Source of the DNA: Chloroflexota bacterium
Lineage (GTDB): Bacteria > Chloroflexota > Limnocylindria > Limnocylindrales > CSP1-4
Assembly: GCA_021812735.1 (NCBI GenBank)
Contig: JAKAMV010000112.1
Span: 1-17,103, forward strand
Reading direction: 5' to 3'
Length of the DNA stretch: 17,103 nucleotides
The position numbers and the translations under genes are program-made. A model generated the notes under the pieces. That model had not been told where the DNA came from. It saw only the letters and a program-made list of their open reading frames with translations, and searched no databases. Positions 1 to 6,839 of the stretch are shown piece after piece. Every line of letters begins with the position of its first letter. Positions within the stretch are counted from its first letter, which is position 1.

Positions 1-317
1 CGCGCGGGAACGGGGCCCCGGCGGGCCGGAGGTGTCGCCGGCCCGCCGGGTGCGACCGTCGGCGGCCTCGTCGGGCTCCTGAGGGCCGAGCCCTCGAGAC
101 CGACCGGGTCGGTAAGCTGGAGGTACGCCTTGTCGAGCACCGCGGCCTGGGCGCGAGCCCAGCCCCTGATCCCGCTCGGCGCAGCCGCGAGGTATTGGCT
201 CACGGCGAGGTGGAGCTGGTCGACGTCCTCCGGAGACGAGCTGGGCGGGAGGCCGAGCCGGGCCAGCAGCTCGTTCTCGGCCGCAGCGCGGCCGGTGGAC
301 GGGTGAGTGCCGCTCAT
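1..317 (-). CDS. Partial protein of unknown function, runs off the left edge
   Basis: An open frame starts at ATG 317-315 and stays open for 105 codons to the window edge, so the C-terminus is missing. A strong Shine-Dalgarno (GGGAGG, about 6 nt before the ATG) decides this start. The N-terminal 75 residues look like a compact helical domain: LLARLGLPP (residues 17-25), then SPEDVDQLH (28-36), VSQYLAAAP (39-47), GWARAQAAVLDKAYLQLTDP (52-71). The pattern of two helices followed by a DEAY/DKAY-LL-TDP segment is reminiscent of a J-domain-like helical hairpin, but no HPD motif is present, so no chaperone role can be claimed. Residues 75-105 are a Pro/Ala/Gly-rich low-complexity stretch, probably a linker to a domain outside the window. 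It lies downstream of the cytochrome gene on the same strand and might belong to the same block. Function is not recognised. Confidence 0.7.
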   Translation of the reverse strand, partial: MSGTHPSTGRAAAENELLARLGLPPSSSPEDVDQLHLAVSQYLAAAPSGIRGWARAQAAVLDKAYLQLTDPVGLEGSALRSPTRPPTVAPGGPATPPARRGPVPA

Positions 318-525
318 GCGCGGCCTCCCGGGACGCGCCCGCGGGCATTCCCGCGCGCAGGCATGCAGGCCATCGGTTGTCTTGCCCTCATGACGTCGCC
401 GCTTCGGACCGCGGCGTGACACCTGATGCGAATTGTCCGGACGTGATCCCCGTGCGCCCATCCGTCAGGGCGCACATTTCGAGCATGACCCGGCGGGGCC
501 AGAGGGTGGAGGGGAACCGCGGCGC

Positions 526-543
526 GTGTATCGGTGGATACAC
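526..543 (-). terminator. Hairpin just after the large cytochrome gene
   Basis: A perfect 7-bp inverted repeat, GTGTATC (526-532) and GATACAC (537-543), with a 4-nt loop sits 10 nt beyond the stop codon of the cytochrome gene at 554. There is no T-run, so this is a weak terminator candidate. It could instead be an operator-like dyad for the gene that starts at 317. Confidence 0.35.
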
Positions 544-553
544 CGTCAAGCCG

Positions 554-2446
554 TCAGTAGCTCCACCCGTCGTGGTGGACGCCGTGGCAGGTCAGCGTGC
601 AGCTGCCGCTGGCGACGCCCGTCTGCGTCCATTTCAAGACGCCGTTGTAGGGCTGCACGTCGGGCGCGAAGTTGACCAGGCCAGTGTTCGACTGGTCGCC
701 GGGCCGGAACGCCAGGGCGGTCGAGTGGAGGCGGAAGTGGCACTCGGCGCAGATCGCGTTGCCCCGCCCGGCACCCGCAGTGTCGATGTCGGTGCCGCCG
801 CCGCCCATGCCCTGGATGTCGGAAATGTGCACGCCGTGGAGGGGGTAGTTCGTGTCGGATCGCGCGTCGCCACTCCGGTCCACGAAGGGCGCTTCGGAGT
901 GGCAGAGGTAGCACAGCTCGAAGTTGGCGGCGCTGTACGGCTCGCTGCTGGACATCAGCACCCGGTCCCGGTAGGGGGCGATCAGGATCCCGCGCTGCTG
1001 GCTGGCGTGGACCGGCAGCAGCGCGTCGGGCGTGGCGCCCAGGGCCGGCGTCGCCGGTCCGGCGTGGCAGTTCGTGCAGCGGATGGTGTCGGTCGTCTTG
1101 AAGTTCCACAGCTTGTACGGGCTGGCTCCGCTCAGGCTCGCCGCCATGGCGGCGGACTGGTTGGTGCCCTGCGCCTCGATCGGGTGGAACGATTTGGCGT
1201 TGAGCGGGTCGAACTCCACGCCCTTGTCCAGCTCCCACCACGACGGGTGGCTCGCGATGGTGCCGCTGCTGTGCTGGGGGAGGACGGTGAACCCCGAGTG
1301 GCACTTGAAGCAGAGCTGGTACTCGTAGGTGGCGGGCGTCCCGCCGGCCAGCACGCCGTTGGCGTCGATGCTGGTGGGGCCCTGCACGAGCGTGTACATG
1401 GGGCCCCATCCGGCGCGGTTGGTCACGGCGACGCTGGAGGCACCGGAAGTCGTGCCCGAGGAAGTCCAGCCGCTCGCGCTCTCCGTGGGCCGGCCGGCAG
1501 TGGCATTGTGGGAGTCGTGGCAGTCAGAGCAGGTGGAGTGCTGGTTGAGCACGCCCTGGAATTCGTTCGTTGCGTCGGACGTGTGGCTGGCCGATGACGT
1601 GACCGGATGCGAATACCACTGGTCGGTGGAGGCGTCATTGGCCGGGATGCCGGTCAGCTCCCCGGCGGTGGCGAACGTCGAGCCCGTCCCGACGGCGTCG
1701 TGGCACATGAAGCACATGCTGCTCTCGGGGGCGGGGTTCAGCGAGATTGCCGGGCCCACAGCGGAGTGGCCGCGGTGGCACGTCGCGCAGGTGTCGGTGG
1801 TGAGCCCGTAGGCCGTGTGGGGCGAGACGAAGGTGGTCGCGGCGGGCGTGATGCTGCCGCTGAGCTGCGCGACCCCGTTCCGGACCGGCAGGAGCGTCAG
1901 GGGGTAGAGGGTCGGGCTGGCGCTCGGCGAAGGCGACGGGGAGTCGGAGGGGCTGGCGCTCGGCGAAGGCGACGGGGAGTCGGAGGGGCTGGCGCTGGGC
2001 TGCGGCGACGGCGAGCCCGACGGCGACGGGGAGTCGGAGGGGCTGGCGCTGGGCTGCGGCGACGGCGAGCCCGACGGCGAGGCAGATGGCCCAGGCCCTG
2101 GTGTCGGCGCCTCCGTAGGGCTCGAGGAAGGGCTCGGACTGCTGGACGCCGTGAGCGACGGCTCCGGCGACGGCAGCGACGATGGCAGCGGGCTGTCCGA
2201 TGCGCTGGCTGGAGGGGCCGGGCTCGGTGTCGCTGACGGCGAGTCGGTCGGGGACGGGGAGCTGGCGGTCGTGGACGGGTCCGCGGAGGACGAGGACGTT
2301 GCGTCGGCCGCGAGTGCTGGGCTGACGAGGGGTGGGTTGCCGCTCGGCAGGCCGGCGATCGCGAGCAGTGCGCCGACGACCAGCACCAGCCCGAACAGCC
2401 GGTGGGCGCGGGAGCAGCGGCGGGGGCTGATCGGCCACGGACGCAT
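554..2446 (-). CDS. Exported octaheme-type cytochrome c with Ser/Pro linker and a CX3CH heme site
   Basis: A 630-residue exported multiheme cytochrome c, expected to carry electrons outside the cytoplasmic membrane. The N-terminus has a signal peptide (hydrophobic core about residues 17-32, likely cleavage after ALA near 46-47). Residues 48-178 are an almost pure Ser/Pro/Ala linker, like a wall-spanning stalk. The heme domain holds seven CXXCH sites (Cys220, 245, 306, 379, 457, 512, 566) and a terminal CX3CH site, CTLTCH (616-621). The spacing of early motifs is like doubled-CXXCH (cytochrome c3-like) families; many further His residues could be distal ligands. The ATG at 2446 is followed directly by the signal peptide; an AGAGGT element about 9 nt upstream is a modest RBS. 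It lies 96 bp downstream of the hexaheme cytochrome on the same strand. The heme count is seen; the assignment to envelope or extracellular electron transfer is inferred. Confidence 0.93.
   Translation of the reverse strand: MRPWPISPRRCSRAHRLFGLVLVVGALLAIAGLPSGNPPLVSPALAADATSSSSADPSTTASSPSPTDSPSATPSPAPPASASDSPLPSSLPSPEPSLTASSSPSPSSSPTEAPTPGPGPSASPSGSPSPQPSASPSDSPSPSGSPSPQPSASPSDSPSPSPSASPSDSPSPSPSASPTLYPLTLLPVRNGVAQLSGSITPAATTFVSPHTAYGLTTDTCATCHRGHSAVGPAISLNPAPESSMCFMCHDAVGTGSTFATAGELTGIPANDASTDQWYSHPVTSSASHTSDATNEFQGVLNQHSTCSDCHDSHNATAGRPTESASGWTSSGTTSGASSVAVTNRAGWGPMYTLVQGPTSIDANGVLAGGTPATYEYQLCFKCHSGFTVLPQHSSGTIASHPSWWELDKGVEFDPLNAKSFHPIEAQGTNQSAAMAASLSGASPYKLWNFKTTDTIRCTNCHAGPATPALGATPDALLPVHASQQRGILIAPYRDRVLMSSSEPYSAANFELCYLCHSEAPFVDRSGDARSDTNYPLHGVHISDIQGMGGGGTDIDTAGAGRGNAICAECHFRLHSTALAFRPGDQSNTGLVNFAPDVQPYNGVLKWTQTGVASGSCTLTCHGVHHDGWSY
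1915..2080 (-). repeat. Tandem repeats encoding the Ser/Pro linker
   Basis: Two identical adjacent 36-bp units (1915-1950 and 1951-1986) are followed by a 54-bp unit (1987-2040), whose first 40 bp are repeated exactly at 2041-2080. All units are multiples of three, so they lengthen the SPSPSASPSDSP-type linker in frame. The exact DNA identity points to recent slippage or unequal recombination rather than protein-level selection alone. Confidence 0.9.
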
Positions 2447-2542
2447 GAGACGATGACCTCTATCGGGGTGAGACGGCGGTGGCCGACGCGGCGTCCGTGC
2501 CGGCCACCGGGCAGCTCCGCCGGTGGCGGAGCGTCATGACGA

Positions 2543-3829
2543 CTACTTGTTGTGGCAGGACTCGCAGACGCCGCGGTTGTCGAGCATCAGCAGCGTGCTG
2601 CCGAGCGCGACGTTGGTGTCTCCGCTGCCGTCGAGCGGCCCGAGGACCTGTGCGGTGCCACTCAAGGTCACCCCAGGGGAGAACTGGTTCGTGATCTTGC
2701 TGGTCATCGCGGCATCGGTGCCGTGGGAGACGTGGCACGAAAGGCACAGCGGCGCGTGCGTCGTGGTGCCCGTCGGGTTGAACGTCCCGGTCACGGCGGT
2801 GACGGTGCCCCACCGAGTCCCACTGCCGGCGTAGTCGCTCGTCGTCGTGGAGATCCACTGGGCCGCCGTGGCGTCGCCGGTCCCCGGGGCAGCCGGGTTG
2901 ATCAGCTTGTACACCCCGTGCTGATAGCGGAACACCGGGTCGCCGCTGTCAACCTTGTACGCACCGGAGATCGCGTTGTAGCGGGTGTGGCACGTGGCGC
3001 ACCACTGGCCCGAGACCTCGGCGAACTGGCCGTACCAGTTGTTCTTGACCACGCTGTACGCGACCAGCGAGTTGTCGTTCGGACCGCCGTTCCAGCCTTC
3101 GCCGGAGCCGTTGCCGAAGTTGTTGACTGACGAGGTGTTGCCTGCGTCGGGCTCGCGGAAGTTGGTGGTCGTGTAGACCTTGCTCGCCGCGTCGTTGACG
3201 AACACGCGACCGCCGGCTGCCCAGTTGGTCGCCCGGGTGTTCTGGCCGATGCCGCTGTCGTTCGGCGCCGGCTTGAGGATCCGGTACTGGTGGTTGCCGT
3301 GCGGGTCGTGGCACGAACCGCAGGCGAGGTCCACGCTTCCCTTGCCGTAGTTCAACGTGGTGCCGTAGGGCCCGTTGCCCCACATCACCTGCGGCGTCTC
3401 GTCGACGGAGTGGTGCGACGTGGTCTTGGTCGGGCTCTGGGTCCCGATCGAGACGGACGTGAACGTGCCCGTGTAGGCCGTCGTCTGGATCAGGGCGTAG
3501 TCGATGCCGCCGCCGCGAAGGGCGCCCGCCGCCGCGGCGGCCGACACGTGCTGCGTGATCTGATCACTGTAGTACGTGCCGTCCTGGACATCGGTCTGAG
3601 CACCGAAGGTGCCTGACCCATGGCAGGCGTAGCAGAGCCCAGGCTGGGCCTGGAGTGTGATCATGGGGGCCTGCGCCGAGTGTGCCCGGTGGCAGCCCGC
3701 GCAGGAATCAGTCGTGGGTGTGGATGTGGTACTGCCGGCCACATGGGGGCCGTTGTCGGCGAACGCTGCGCCGGCCAGGAGGAACAACCAGATCGTCCCG
3801 CCTGCAACCAGCAGGGCAAGCCGTCTCAC
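2543..3829 (-). CDS. Exported hexaheme c-type cytochrome
   Basis: A 428-residue secreted cytochrome. I chose the GTG at 3829 because AAGGAG lies 8 nt upstream and the protein then begins directly with a signal peptide (MRRLALLVAGG..., hydrophobic to residue 23, likely cleavage after AFA). An upstream ATG at 3895 would add 22 unlikely residues and bury this RBS. There are six CXXCH motifs: Cys43, 66, 170, 277, 362 and 422. The last heme site (CESCH) is only two residues from the C-terminus. The first pair (CAGCHRAHSAQ ... CYACHGSG) matches the doubled-CXXCH cytochrome c3-like arrangement. The long inter-heme segments (71-169 and 282-361) are Thr/Ser/Gly/Asn-rich and may be beta-rich or surface structure. 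It is followed by the larger cytochrome and preceded by the propeller gene, so a physical or functional complex is likely. Electron partners are not determined. Confidence 0.94.
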   Translation of the reverse strand: MRRLALLVAGGTIWLFLLAGAAFADNGPHVAGSTTSTPTTDSCAGCHRAHSAQAPMITLQAQPGLCYACHGSGTFGAQTDVQDGTYYSDQITQHVSAAAAAGALRGGGIDYALIQTTAYTGTFTSVSIGTQSPTKTTSHHSVDETPQVMWGNGPYGTTLNYGKGSVDLACGSCHDPHGNHQYRILKPAPNDSGIGQNTRATNWAAGGRVFVNDAASKVYTTTNFREPDAGNTSSVNNFGNGSGEGWNGGPNDNSLVAYSVVKNNWYGQFAEVSGQWCATCHTRYNAISGAYKVDSGDPVFRYQHGVYKLINPAAPGTGDATAAQWISTTTSDYAGSGTRWGTVTAVTGTFNPTGTTTHAPLCLSCHVSHGTDAAMTSKITNQFSPGVTLSGTAQVLGPLDGSGDTNVALGSTLLMLDNRGVCESCHNK

Positions 3830-3876
3830 TGTCCTGTCTCCTTCTCTCCTACGGGTTCGAGACTGAGTCGGTCCAG

Positions 3877-3891
3877 CCGCCCCTTGGGCGG
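3877..3891 (-). promoter_or_regulatory. Hairpin in the leader between propeller and hexaheme cytochrome genes
   Basis: CCGCCC (3877-3882) and GGGCGG (3886-3891) form a perfect 6-bp stem with a 3-nt loop, in the 114-bp gap between the propeller stop (3944) and the cytochrome GTG (3829). No T-run follows, so it may be an attenuator or an mRNA processing or stability element that sets different expression for the cytochromes and for the upstream accessory genes. Confidence 0.35.
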
Positions 3892-3943
3892 TCAAGCTTG
3901 GACGTGCGCTCCTCCTCTCTGCCGCGCAACGGCGCCAGGCATC

Positions 3944-5011
3944 TCAGTAGTTCCAGACTTGGATGCGGTTGTTCTGGGTGTCGGCCACGTAGACCCGGCC
4001 ATGCGAGTCGGTGCCGACGCCCGCCGGGAAGGCGAACATCTCGTCGTCCTTCCCCGGGGACCCGATCGCGCCCGTGTAGGAGAGGGTGCCGCTGGACGGG
4101 TCCATCTTGTAGAAGAACACCTCGTTGGCGGAGGTGTCGACGACCACGACCTGTCCGTGGTCGTCGATCGCGACGCCGCGCGGCATGCCGAGCTGCCCGT
4201 CCGCGACCCCGCGCGTGACCGTCGACAGCACCTTGCCCGACTGGTCGAACACCAGCAGCCGACCGTTGCTCCCGTCAGCGACGGCGACATGGCCTTGGGC
4301 GTCCACGGCGATGCCGTTCGGGTAGCTCATCCCGTCGCCCTTGCCGAACGTCTGGAGGAGCTTGCCCGAGGACGGATCGAACTCCAGGACCGTGTTGGCG
4401 GTGTCGCCCGTGTCCTGGCTCACGTTGCCGACGTACAGGTCCCCCCTGCTGTCGAAGGCCAGTCCGAGCGGCATCCACTTGGCGATCGACTGGTCCGGGG
4501 TGAACCACTTCTTGAAGTTGCCGTCCTTGTCGAAGACTGCGACGGCGCCTTGGTACCGATCCGAAACGTAGACGTCGCCGGTGAGCGGGTTCACGGCGTC
4601 ATACGTCGGCGTGCGCGCGCCGCCCTGCGTGTTGGGCGGGGCGACCTCCTTGATCAGGTTGCCCTTGTTGTCGTAGATCATCAGGCTCCGGCTGCCCTGC
4701 GTCTGCGCGACGTAGACACGGCTGCCGTCGGGACTCACCGCGACGCCCGCCGGCCCCTGCGGGCCGTAGAAGTCGAACGAGTACGCCGGCACGCCCGTGT
4801 CGGTGGTGATGCCCGGCAGCGGCACCAGCTCGCCGATCGGCTTGCGGAACACCACGTACCATGTCGAGACCAGCACGAGGATGCCGAGCACGAGCAGCAG
4901 CAGCAGCAGGAGCAGCTTCTTGCGCCGGCTGCCGCGCTCAGCGCCGGCATTGGCCGACGGCGTCTGGGGCATTCCGGCGGTTGTGACCTTGTCGTCCAGC
5001 GCAGCGCTCAT
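3944..5011 (-). CDS. Membrane-anchored NHL-repeat six-bladed beta-propeller protein
   Basis: A 355-residue protein with a short charged N-terminus (ERGSRRKK, 25-32), one transmembrane helix (about 33-55, Leu-rich) and an outward-facing domain of NHL-like blades. Blade signatures recur: GPAGVAVSPDGSRVYVAQ, MPLGLAFDSRGDLYVGN, YPNGIAVDAQGHVAVAD, MPRGVAIDDHGQVVVVD and FPAGVGTDSHGRVYVAD, with a sixth around TYDAVNPLTGDVYVSD. NHL propellers generally serve as protein-interaction scaffolds; no catalytic residues are recognised. The ATG at 5011 begins one base after the TGA of the TPR gene (5015-5013), giving translational coupling. A GTG at 5026 would overlap that gene by 14 nt and is a less likely start. 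With the TPR protein and two cytochromes it probably forms an assembly or docking platform at the outer face of the membrane; this is inference from context. Confidence 0.9.
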   Translation of the reverse strand: MSAALDDKVTTAGMPQTPSANAGAERGSRRKKLLLLLLLLVLGILVLVSTWYVVFRKPIGELVPLPGITTDTGVPAYSFDFYGPQGPAGVAVSPDGSRVYVAQTQGSRSLMIYDNKGNLIKEVAPPNTQGGARTPTYDAVNPLTGDVYVSDRYQGAVAVFDKDGNFKKWFTPDQSIAKWMPLGLAFDSRGDLYVGNVSQDTGDTANTVLEFDPSSGKLLQTFGKGDGMSYPNGIAVDAQGHVAVADGSNGRLLVFDQSGKVLSTVTRGVADGQLGMPRGVAIDDHGQVVVVDTSANEVFFYKMDPSSGTLSYTGAIGSPGKDDEMFAFPAGVGTDSHGRVYVADTQNNRIQVWNY

Positions 5012-5012
5012 C

Positions 5013-5999
5013 TCACGACCCCGCACTCACGGACGCACCAGGCAGGGCGAGCGAGGGATGCGGGTTCCCCGAGTTCGTCGTCCGCCCGAGCCCGGAGGTG
5101 GCAGTGAAGTTGTTGGGGTCCGCGGCCACCGCCTTGCGGTACCAGCCCGCCGCGCCCGCCATGTCGCCCTTTCCCTCGAGGGCCAGGCCGAGGCCGGTTT
5201 CAGCATCCGCGGCCGCCGGGCCGCTCGCGAGTGGCGTCAGCTCCGAGATCGCCTTGTCATAATCCTTGTTCGCGAAGTCCACCATGGCGCCGGCCCAAGC
5301 CGCTTCCTCCGGCTGGCCCGCCGTCGTGTACGCCTTGGCCAGCGTCGTGTACGGGTCCGGCCATCCCGCGGGCACGAACATCAGCGCTTGGCGCAGGTAG
5401 TTGATGGCGTTCTTGGTGTCACCGGTGGCCAAGTACGAGGACCCGACGAGCGCGAGCGTGTCCGCGTCGGTGGCCATGATCTTCAATGCCTGCTGTGACA
5501 GGTCGAGGGCCGACGTCGCGTCTCCGGCCTGCAGCTTGATCTTGGCCAGCCCGTAGTACGCCTGGCCGAGCTGGATGTCGAGCGGCGAGAACTCGCCACC
5601 CTTGGCGCCGTCAACGATGGCCTGGAAGTCCTTGGCGGCGCCCGCACTGTCGCCGCTCTGCAGCAGGAGCTGGCCTCGGCCCAGCAGTGCCGACTTGTAG
5701 TCCGGCTGGGCGACGAGGACGGCGTTGTACTGCGCGAGCGCGTCGTCGTCGCGGTTCGCCGCCTGGTACGCCCCAGCGAGCTGGAGGCGAACGTTGAGGT
5801 TCTTGGGGTCCTTGCGGACCTCCTCCTCGAAGAGTGCGATCTGGCGGTCTGCCATTGACGGCCCGGCGGGGCGCCACCAATCGGAGGCGTACAGGGCGAC
5901 GAGCCCGATGGCAAGCAGCACAACTGCCATCAGGACGAGCAGGATCAGCCGATTCAGCGTCCGTCCTGAGACCGCCGTGGGACGAGCGACTCTCATCAT
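5013..5999 (-). CDS. Membrane-anchored TPR-repeat protein
   Basis: A 328-residue protein starting at the ATG at 5999, chosen because AAGGA lies 7 nt upstream and the basic N-terminus plus transmembrane helix (about 16-38) follow at once. An open frame continues upstream to 6149, but those 50 residues look non-coding. Residues about 50-296 contain tandem TPR units, for example NLNVRLQLAGAYQAANRDDD (67-86), SALLGRGQLLLQSGDSAGAA (103-122), TLALVGSSYLATGDTKNAIN (181-200) and DAETGLGLALEGKGDMAGAA (265-284). The C-terminal 30 residues are low-complexity. TPRs bind peptides or partner proteins. In cytochrome c maturation a TPR domain (as in NrfG/CcmH) presents apocytochromes to the heme lyase; a similar role for the adjacent multiheme cytochromes is plausible, but no CcmH-type CXXC domain is present. 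It is tightly coupled to the downstream propeller gene. Confidence 0.9.
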   Translation of the reverse strand: MMRVARPTAVSGRTLNRLILLVLMAVVLLAIGLVALYASDWWRPAGPSMADRQIALFEEEVRKDPKNLNVRLQLAGAYQAANRDDDALAQYNAVLVAQPDYKSALLGRGQLLLQSGDSAGAAKDFQAIVDGAKGGEFSPLDIQLGQAYYGLAKIKLQAGDATSALDLSQQALKIMATDADTLALVGSSYLATGDTKNAINYLRQALMFVPAGWPDPYTTLAKAYTTAGQPEEAAWAGAMVDFANKDYDKAISELTPLASGPAAADAETGLGLALEGKGDMAGAAGWYRKAVAADPNNFTATSGLGRTTNSGNPHPSLALPGASVSAGS

Positions 6000-6030
6000 G
6001 AAGTGGTCCTTGTTCCGTGCTGGACCCGTG

Positions 6031-6057
6031 GCTCCGCGCAGGAAGACGCCGCGGAGC
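6031..6057 (-). promoter_or_regulatory. 8-bp hairpin in the TPR gene 5' leader
   Basis: GCTCCGCG (6031-6038) and CGCGGAGC (6050-6057) are perfect inverted repeats around an 11-nt loop, 31 nt upstream of the TPR start codon. It could be the terminator of the upstream Rieske transcript (no T-run), a leader structure, or an operator. Confidence 0.3.
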
Positions 6058-6265
6058 AGTCGTGTCCACGGCCATGGTCGCGTACACCGGCGCACGCCTC
6101 CCATCCGTCGAGGGATAGAAGTCGGGTACAGGCTGGTGCACAACCGCACCGCCCGCCCTGTATCGACTGGCCCAAACGTGGGGGGTCATCGGGCCCAGGC
6201 GGTGCCTTCGTGCACCGGACCGGTACCCACCAGCAGCCGCAGCCGCCGCGCGCGTCGCTTCCGCT

Positions 6266-6296
6266 CCGATCAGGCGACGCCGCCCCCGATCAGGCG
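6266..6296. repeat. Pair of 11-bp direct repeats at the Rieske stop codon
   Basis: CCGATCAGGCG occurs at 6266-6276 and again at 6286-6296, exactly 20 bp apart, the second copy overlapping the Rieske stop codon (6290-6292). Nothing else in the 290-bp gap (6000-6289) between the Rieske and TPR genes is recognisable as a gene; no convincing -35/-10 pair was found there. Confidence 0.5.
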
Positions 6297-6829
6297 CCCA
6301 GCGACTCCCGGGGCCTCATGAAGTCGGCGGGAACGTCGACGGTGATCACCCCGGCCGTGGCGTTGAGCGGGAATCGGTTGAGCGGCCTGGGCGGCGGGCC
6401 GGCGAGCACCGAGCCGTCGAGCGCGAACCGGCCCCCGTGGCAGTTGCACTTGAACAGGCTCTCCGTCGCCGCCCAGTTGACGCGGCACATTGCGTGCGGG
6501 CAGCGTGGGTCGTAGGCGGTCAGCGAGCCGTCGGCGTTCTTGAGCAGCCACATGGAGTCGGAGATCGTGGTGCCGCTCGCGTTGGTCATCGAGAACGGGA
6601 CCTCGACAGGCCCGCCCGGCGGCATCGTGGCCGGGTTCACCGCAAGCGTCACGGTGACCGGGGCAGCCGCGGAGCAGCCCTGGAGCAGGACGCCCAGTCC
6701 GCTCCCGGCGGCCAGCACCCCGGCACCCAGCAGCAGCAGCATGCGGCGGCGCGGGATGGGCGTCTCGAGAGGGCGCGACGACGGCTGCGGCGTTGACGAG
6801 GCGGCGGGGACGCGGTCGCTCGGGCCCAT
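6290..6829 (-). CDS. Exported Rieske [2Fe-2S] protein
   Basis: A 179-residue Rieske protein. The cluster box is complete: CPHAMC (Cys110, His112, Cys115) and CNCHGG (Cys128, Cys130, His131). Cys110/His112 and Cys128/His131 fit the cluster ligands, and Cys115/Cys130 fit the disulfide pair found in high-potential Rieske proteins of bc1/b6f type and absent from dioxygenase Rieske domains. Residues 27-52 (PRRRMLLLLGAGVLAAG ... LLQGC) read as an export signal with a twin Arg and a weak lipobox ending at Cys52, so it is either Tat-exported and anchored or a lipoprotein. The start ATG at 6829 has AGGA 8 nt upstream, overlapping the stop of the pseudo-receiver gene 10 nt before it. No cytochrome b partner lies in the window, so it may pass electrons to the neighbouring multiheme cytochromes; that link is inferred. 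Confidence 0.93.
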   Translation of the reverse strand: MGPSDRVPAASSTPQPSSRPLETPIPRRRMLLLLGAGVLAAGSGLGVLLQGCSAAAPVTVTLAVNPATMPPGGPVEVPFSMTNASGTTISDSMWLLKNADGSLTAYDPRCPHAMCRVNWAATESLFKCNCHGGRFALDGSVLAGPPPRPLNRFPLNATAGVITVDVPADFMRPRESLGA

Positions 6830-6839
6830 CGGCGCGATC

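Noticed and set aside
17..50. Perfect 13-bp inverted repeat (17-29 and 38-50) resembling a strong terminator
   Set aside because: It lies inside the open frame of the partial edge gene, encodes Pro/Gly/Ala/Arg codons of a GC-rich linker and has no T-run. It is probably a by-product of composition.
1915..2080. CRISPR-like array
   Set aside because: The repeats are adjacent, with no unique spacers, and are in frame within a Ser/Pro linker.
3620..5107. Plus-strand frame of 495 codons opposite the propeller gene
   Set aside because: Shadow of the propeller and neighbouring genes, with low-complexity composition and no start context.
5013..6149. Longer start for the TPR protein at 6149
   Set aside because: The extra 50 residues are Arg/Pro/Trp-rich and unlike a signal or domain; a good RBS and the membrane segment favour 5999.
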